A stretch of DNA of 8,202 nucleotides, taken from the NCBI GenBank assembly GCA_030635365.1, contig DAOVYZ010000140.1, forward strand, positions 1 to 8,202, in the 5' to 3' direction. Shown here piece after piece: positions 5,268-8,202 of this stretch (within the stretch, counting starts at the first letter, position 1; the number at the start of each line of letters is the position of its first letter). This DNA is from Bacteroidales bacterium (GTDB lineage Bacteria > Bacteroidota > Bacteroidia > Bacteroidales > UBA12077). The notes under the pieces were generated by a model. The model saw only the letters and a list, made by a program, of their open reading frames with translations, searched no databases and was not told the origin of the DNA. The position numbers and the translations under genes are program-made.

Positions 5268-6014
5268 ATGGATAGAAATTTTGAAATTATAGAGAAATAT
5301 ATCGATGGCGATCTGGAAGGCCAGGAATTGTTGGATTTTGAGAAGTTGCTTGCCACTGACCCCGATATAAAGCGTGATTATCAATTGAGCCTTGAGATTA
5401 ATAACTCTGTAGGTGAAGATGATATTATAGCGCTACGAGAAACTATAGCCTATATGTACGATGAGGAATCTAAAATTAAGAGATTACCTAACGTATTTAG
5501 AAAGAGAAGATTCTACTATGCTGCAGCTTCAGTAGCTCTGTTGTTAGCTACCGGAGGCTTAGTTCAGAGATTAGCAGGGCCGGATCTTAATAATGAAGCA
5601 ATATTTGATAAATATTATACCCCATACGAGGTAACAGTTACATACAGGTCGGGTAACGAAAAGATCGACAAATTGCTGTTAACAGCTATGGAAAGGTATG
5701 AAGAGCAGGATTATGAAAAAGCATTAGTGTTATTTGAAGAGGTATTAGAATCGCGTAAAAACGATATGGCGATTAATTTATACTCGGGTATTTCATATAT
5801 GGAAGAAGAAATGTATAACGAAGCTAAAAGCTCTTTTAATACTATTATTTCTGATAATGACAATCTTTTTGTTGAACAGGCAAAATGGTTTACAGCAATG
5901 TGCTATATAAAAACAGAAAATAATGAGAAGGCAAAAGAAGTTCTAAATAATTTAATAGAAGAGGAGAGTTCGTATAAAAACCATGCAATAAAAGTTATAA
6001 AAGATCTTGATTAA
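5268..6014 (+). CDS. Second membrane anti-sigma-like protein with periplasmic TPR domain
   Basis: The product is 248 aa. Residues 1-65 are a charged helical cytoplasmic region (NFEIIEKYIDGDLEGQEL; GEDDIIALRETI). A basic stretch (VFRKRR, ~76-81) precedes a single transmembrane helix at ~83-99 (YYAAASVALLLATGGLV). Residues ~131-236 hold two to three TPR-like units (LLLTAMERYEEQDYEKALVL; NLYSGISYMEEEMYNEAKSS; WFTAMCYIKTENNEKAKEVL). It is a paralogue of the protein at 302-1045 and the intact relative of the remnant at 4729. It differs from the first in having no sigma gene immediately upstream; repeat copy 3 and hairpin 3 sit there instead. It is probably the first gene of an operon with the kinase-like gene (31-base gap) and the LytTR gene. 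It may control the sigma factor encoded at 1-302 or one outside the window. The ATG at 5268 is chosen by alignment with the other two N-termini. Confidence 0.8.
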   Translation: MDRNFEIIEKYIDGDLEGQELLDFEKLLATDPDIKRDYQLSLEINNSVGEDDIIALRETIAYMYDEESKIKRLPNVFRKRRFYYAAASVALLLATGGLVQRLAGPDLNNEAIFDKYYTPYEVTVTYRSGNEKIDKLLLTAMERYEEQDYEKALVLFEEVLESRKNDMAINLYSGISYMEEEMYNEAKSSFNTIISDNDNLFVEQAKWFTAMCYIKTENNEKAKEVLNNLIEEESSYKNHAIKVIKDLD

Positions 6015-6045
6015 GATCTTGGTATAGAATTTCATTCAATTTATT

Positions 6046-6783
6046 ATGAAAAATAATATAAGGCCAGGCGGAAACTATGTGTTAAAAGAGAATTCTAAAA
6101 AATTCGATACAGAAAGAATATGCTTTCTTTCTCATATATCACATGGTATACGTACACCCTTAAATTCTATTATGGGCTTTTCTAAACTATTGGCCTTAAA
6201 AGAACTTATTGATGATAAACAAAAAGAATATATTCAGGGCATTTTAAGTGGGAGTAATTTATTACTCCAATTTGTTGACAATGTCATTGATTTGTCTCAA
6301 TTTGAAGCTAATAACTATTCGATAAGAGTAAAAAAATACGATATAAATCAGATGATGTGGGAATTTACAGAAAGTTTCTACAGTAGGAAAATCGAAAATA
6401 ACGATACAAGTATTAACCTTATGCTGGTTTGGGATTCTAAAGTAAAAGGATTGGAAATTGAGACAGATACCCGATTATTACAAAAATCAATTCAAAGAAT
6501 TATTAATCTTGTTTCAGTTAAATATCCAATAGAAGAATTCGAACTGGGTTATCGATTAATCAATAATGAATCAATAGCTATTTTCCTAAGGCCGGCATTA
6601 GAAAAACTATCTCAGGAAGATTATTTAAATGAAAAGCAATTATATGCTGTTGATGAAGATAATTCATTTGATTTTTTCAACTTCAGAGTACTTTCAAAAT
6701 CAGTTGAAATACTTAGAGGTGAATTACATTTAAGTTCAGACAAACAAGAATATTCATTTATTATTCCTTTAAAATATACATAA
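6046..6783 (+). CDS. Soluble histidine-kinase-like protein with degenerate ATPase domain
   Basis: The product is 245 aa with no signal peptide, no membrane segment and no sensor domain: only ~25 residues precede the H-box. The HisKA dimerisation helices are clear at ~24-87, with FLSHISHGIRTPLNSIMGF placing the phospho-acceptor at His33. The residue after the His is Gly34 where active kinases have Glu or Asp. Residues 139-240 follow the length and order of a HATPase_c domain but lack its key motifs. An N-box Asn may survive (Asn154 in RIINLVSVKY). The DxGxG box is replaced by FLRPALEKL (180-188), and the glycine-rich G2 loop by FDFFNFRVLSK, although the following helix and strand (SVEILRGELHL, YSFIIPL) still fit the fold. 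It is therefore probably a pseudokinase: a scaffold, phosphotransfer or phosphatase protein (Thr37 of the RTPLN motif is kept). It is co-directional with the downstream LytTR gene (35-base gap), its likely partner. Confidence 0.82.
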   Translation: MKNNIRPGGNYVLKENSKKFDTERICFLSHISHGIRTPLNSIMGFSKLLALKELIDDKQKEYIQGILSGSNLLLQFVDNVIDLSQFEANNYSIRVKKYDINQMMWEFTESFYSRKIENNDTSINLMLVWDSKVKGLEIETDTRLLQKSIQRIINLVSVKYPIEEFELGYRLINNESIAIFLRPALEKLSQEDYLNEKQLYAVDEDNSFDFFNFRVLSKSVEILRGELHLSSDKQEYSFIIPLKYT

Positions 6784-6818
6784 AATAGAAATTACTGTTT
6801 AATTAAAATATTTGAGTC

Positions 6819-7172
6819 ATGGGAAATTATAACATTTATGTACCAACAGAAAAAGGTAAGATGAAGATTGATTGCAGTAAGATATTATATATCAGAACAA
6901 GCTTGCAATTTACCAGGGTTACCTTCGAGAATAATGAGAAATTAGAACTGTTACTAACAATGAACGAGATTGAGCATTTATTATTCGGACAGGGATTTTT
7001 CAGGTTTAATAATAAATATCTGGTAAATCTCCGCCACGTGGAAGTTATTATCCCGTCAGATGCTTCGAAAGTTGTTTTAGATAATGGGCAAGAGATATTT
7101 GTTGATTATAATAAACGCCAGGAGCTTTTCGAAAGCTTAGGAAAAGTATACGATGTTCATGAGTTAGTATAA
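6819..7172 (+). CDS. Stand-alone LytTR DNA-binding regulator
   Basis: The product is 117 aa, essentially one LytTR domain. It opens with a strand pair (MGNYNIYVPTEKGKMKIDCS), then ILYIRTSLQFTRVTFENN, then the family hallmark FFRFNNKYLVNLRHVEVI, and ends with SKVVLDNGQEIFVDYNKRQE. LytTR domains bind direct repeats in promoters through beta-strand and loop contacts. Usual LytTR response regulators carry an N-terminal receiver domain; it is absent here, so the protein cannot be phosphorylated in the standard way. With the sensorless kinase-like protein just upstream it may act by protein-protein contact. It is the last gene of the 5268-7172 operon, ahead of the terminator near 7239. A target site in this window was not identified. 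Confidence 0.87.
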   Translation: MGNYNIYVPTEKGKMKIDCSKILYIRTSLQFTRVTFENNEKLELLLTMNEIEHLLFGQGFFRFNNKYLVNLRHVEVIIPSDASKVVLDNGQEIFVDYNKRQELFESLGKVYDVHELV

Positions 7173-7180
7173 AAGTATTT

Positions 7181-7237
7181 AGTGTTTTTTAGGTTTGTGT
7201 TTTTTTCAGTTTTGTGTTTTTTTTCAGTTTTGTTTTT
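7181..7237 (+). repeat. T-rich short tandem repeat
   Basis: Three imperfect tandem copies of a ~17-base unit, TTTTGTGTTTTTTTCAG-like, run between the LytTR stop codon and the terminator hairpin. It is low-complexity and probably arose by slippage. No coding potential. Confidence 0.6.
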
Positions 7238-7238
7238 G

Positions 7239-7274
7239 ACCTTCTACCGGGAGCATTACCGGGAGAGGTTTTTT
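7239..7274 (+). terminator. Rho-independent terminator of the 5268-7172 operon
   Basis: ACCTTCTACCGG (7239-7250) pairs with CCGGGAGAGGT (7259-7269) with one mismatch and one bulged A, around an eight-base loop, and a run of six T residues follows (7269-7274). The two CCGGGAG segments make a short direct repeat within the structure. Confidence 0.65.
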
Positions 7275-7467
7275 ATGACGAATATTATTGACAATGACAA
7301 AAAATAGAAAAATTGTTTTACCGCTCATTACATCAAACGAGCATTTTATTATCTGAAACTTACCTTTTGTTACATAGCTACCAAAAAAAAATGTTAATTT
7401 AATCGGACAACAATAATTTAATAACTTTAAATTATAATAGAGAGTTTGTAATTTAAAAATTAAGAAA
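7275..7467 (+). other. AT-rich intergenic leader of the secreted-protein gene
   Basis: No ORF of note. TATAAT occurs at 7433-7438, 30 bases before the ATG, and could be a -10 element, though Bacteroidetes vegetative promoters usually follow another consensus. CTTACCTTTT at 7359-7368 recalls part of the GGGGTnACCTTTT motif but lacks the G run. I call no promoter with confidence. Confidence 0.35.
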
Positions 7468-8202
7468 ATGAAAAAGCAATTATTAATACTGTTACTTATT
7501 TTGTCAGTCAGATTAATTTATGCACAAACCATAACAATAAAAGGAAAAATCACAGATCAAAATAACAAACCTGTGGAATATGCATCAATAGGACTTATTG
7601 GTACGACAATGGGAACTGTAAGTAATACCGAAGGTAGTTTTATTTTTAAAATACCACATAGTTATAAAGATAAAACATTAAAAGTAACATCACTGGGATA
7701 TGAAAACTACAGTATTACTGTTTCAGAAATAAAAGATAGGTTCTTAAAAATTCAACTTGTCGAAAAAACATATAATATCTCTGAAGTAGTTATAAAGCCA
7801 GAGGAGGCAGAAGATATTGTTAGAAAAGCGCTGGAAAACATTCCTTTAAATTATCCAACAGAACCAATTAATATGGAAGGCTTTTACAGGGAAATGACTT
7901 TTGAGAACGATACTTGTGTAGAACTGGCTGAAGCAGCATGCGAGTTTTATTACAGTCCATATAATGAAATATATAATCGAAAAGAAGCATTTAATATCTA
8001 CAATTCAAAAGGATATGCCGGCTTGGACGATTATTATCGTACAATTAGTATTTCTCAGCCAATAAATCCTAATGATAAAATATGTATTACTGAAGCAAGA
8101 GCAAGTGACTTGCATCATAAGCACAGGTTTAAAGTTGTTCCGAATAGTGGACCTGCTGGCATAGCCGGACTTGACTGGATAAAACAAAACAATACTTTAA
8201 AA
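7468..8202 (+). CDS. Secreted carboxypeptidase-regulatory-like domain protein (3' end outside window)
   Basis: The frame from the ATG at 7468 is open for 245 codons to the window edge. Residues 1-19 are a signal peptide (MKKQLLILLLILSVRLIYA), with cleavage probably before Gln20. Residues ~22-100 form a CarboxypepD_reg-like beta-sandwich: IKGKITDQNNKPVEYASIGL, GTVSNTEGSF and VTSLGYENY are the usual landmarks. This domain is common on Bacteroidetes outer-membrane and secreted proteins, including the N-termini of TonB-dependent receptors. The following segment (EDIVRKALENIPLNYP; MEGFYREM) fits the family of non-TonB proteins annotated only as 'carboxypeptidase-like regulatory domain-containing protein', so a receptor barrel is not implied. 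Its function is unknown. It is separated from the operon upstream by a terminator and ~190 bases, so it is probably an independent unit. Confidence 0.85.
   Translation, partial: MKKQLLILLLILSVRLIYAQTITIKGKITDQNNKPVEYASIGLIGTTMGTVSNTEGSFIFKIPHSYKDKTLKVTSLGYENYSITVSEIKDRFLKIQLVEKTYNISEVVIKPEEAEDIVRKALENIPLNYPTEPINMEGFYREMTFENDTCVELAEAACEFYYSPYNEIYNRKEAFNIYNSKGYAGLDDYYRTISISQPINPNDKICITEARASDLHHKHRFKVVPNSGPAGIAGLDWIKQNNTLK

Noticed and set aside
6001..6020. AAGATCTT-GATT-AAGATCTT hairpin at the end of the second anti-sigma gene
   Set aside because: Only 8 bp of A/T-rich pairing overlapping the stop codon with no T run; likely chance, and the next gene continues 26 bases later.
7359..7368. CTTACCTTTT as a third copy of the GGGGTnACC motif
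   Set aside because: The G run and the downstream CGG are missing, and the match is too short in AT-rich DNA.
8005..8187. Minus-strand ORF of 60 codons opposite the last gene
   Set aside because: Antisense to a signal-peptide-bearing ORF that is open for 245 codons.

Overview
The window looks like Bacteroidota (Bacteroidetes) chromosomal DNA. It is strongly AT-rich, start codons lack strong Shine-Dalgarno sequences, and the gene families are typical of that phylum: a short sigma-70/ECF-like sigma factor, membrane anti-sigma-like proteins with C-terminal TPRs, a TPR-CHAT protease, a 'KGG' leader peptide of the Bacteroidetes natural-product-precursor type, a LytTR regulator, and a secreted carboxypeptidase-regulatory-like domain protein. 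I cannot place it below phylum level.

Layout. Bases 1-1045 hold the 3' end of a sigma factor gene, overlapping by one base a 247-aa single-pass anti-sigma-like/TPR protein. A 165-bp element bounded by perfect 21-bp inverted repeats (1058-1222) fills the gap to a convergent 943-aa TPR-CHAT protease gene (4064-1233, minus strand) that has a signal peptide, a His754/Cys801 catalytic pair and a C-terminal membrane anchor. Divergent from it, 4171-5267 is a mosaic of repeated small modules. It has two copies of an A-rich GGGGTnACC upstream motif, a 49-aa double-glycine leader peptide, a second doubtful 49-aa peptide, and a truncated anti-sigma remnant. It also has three copies of a 37-nt repeat, each followed at once by a strong hairpin whose sequence differs completely between copies. 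Bases 5268-7172 form an apparent operon: a second full-length anti-sigma/TPR protein, a soluble histidine-kinase-like protein with a degenerate ATP-binding domain, and a stand-alone LytTR regulator, closed by a terminator near 7239-7274. From 7468 to the window edge is the 5' part of a gene for a secreted protein.

Working model (inference). The sigma factor is held by membrane anti-sigma proteins whose C-terminal TPRs face the periplasm. The CHAT protease is predicted to sit in the same compartment, so it could cleave an anti-sigma protein, or be regulated together with it, and release the sigma factor. Bacterial TPR-CHAT proteases that cleave a sigma-regulating partner are known from type III-E CRISPR (Craspase), but no CRISPR component is visible here. 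The small GG peptide behind the conserved upstream motif is a candidate signal, substrate or output. The repeat/hairpin modules look like products of tandem duplication of a [motif - peptide - 37-nt repeat - hairpin - anti-sigma] unit, with one unit's anti-sigma gene truncated and one unit's peptide gene lost. This repeat-hairpin module is the least explained and most interesting part of the window.
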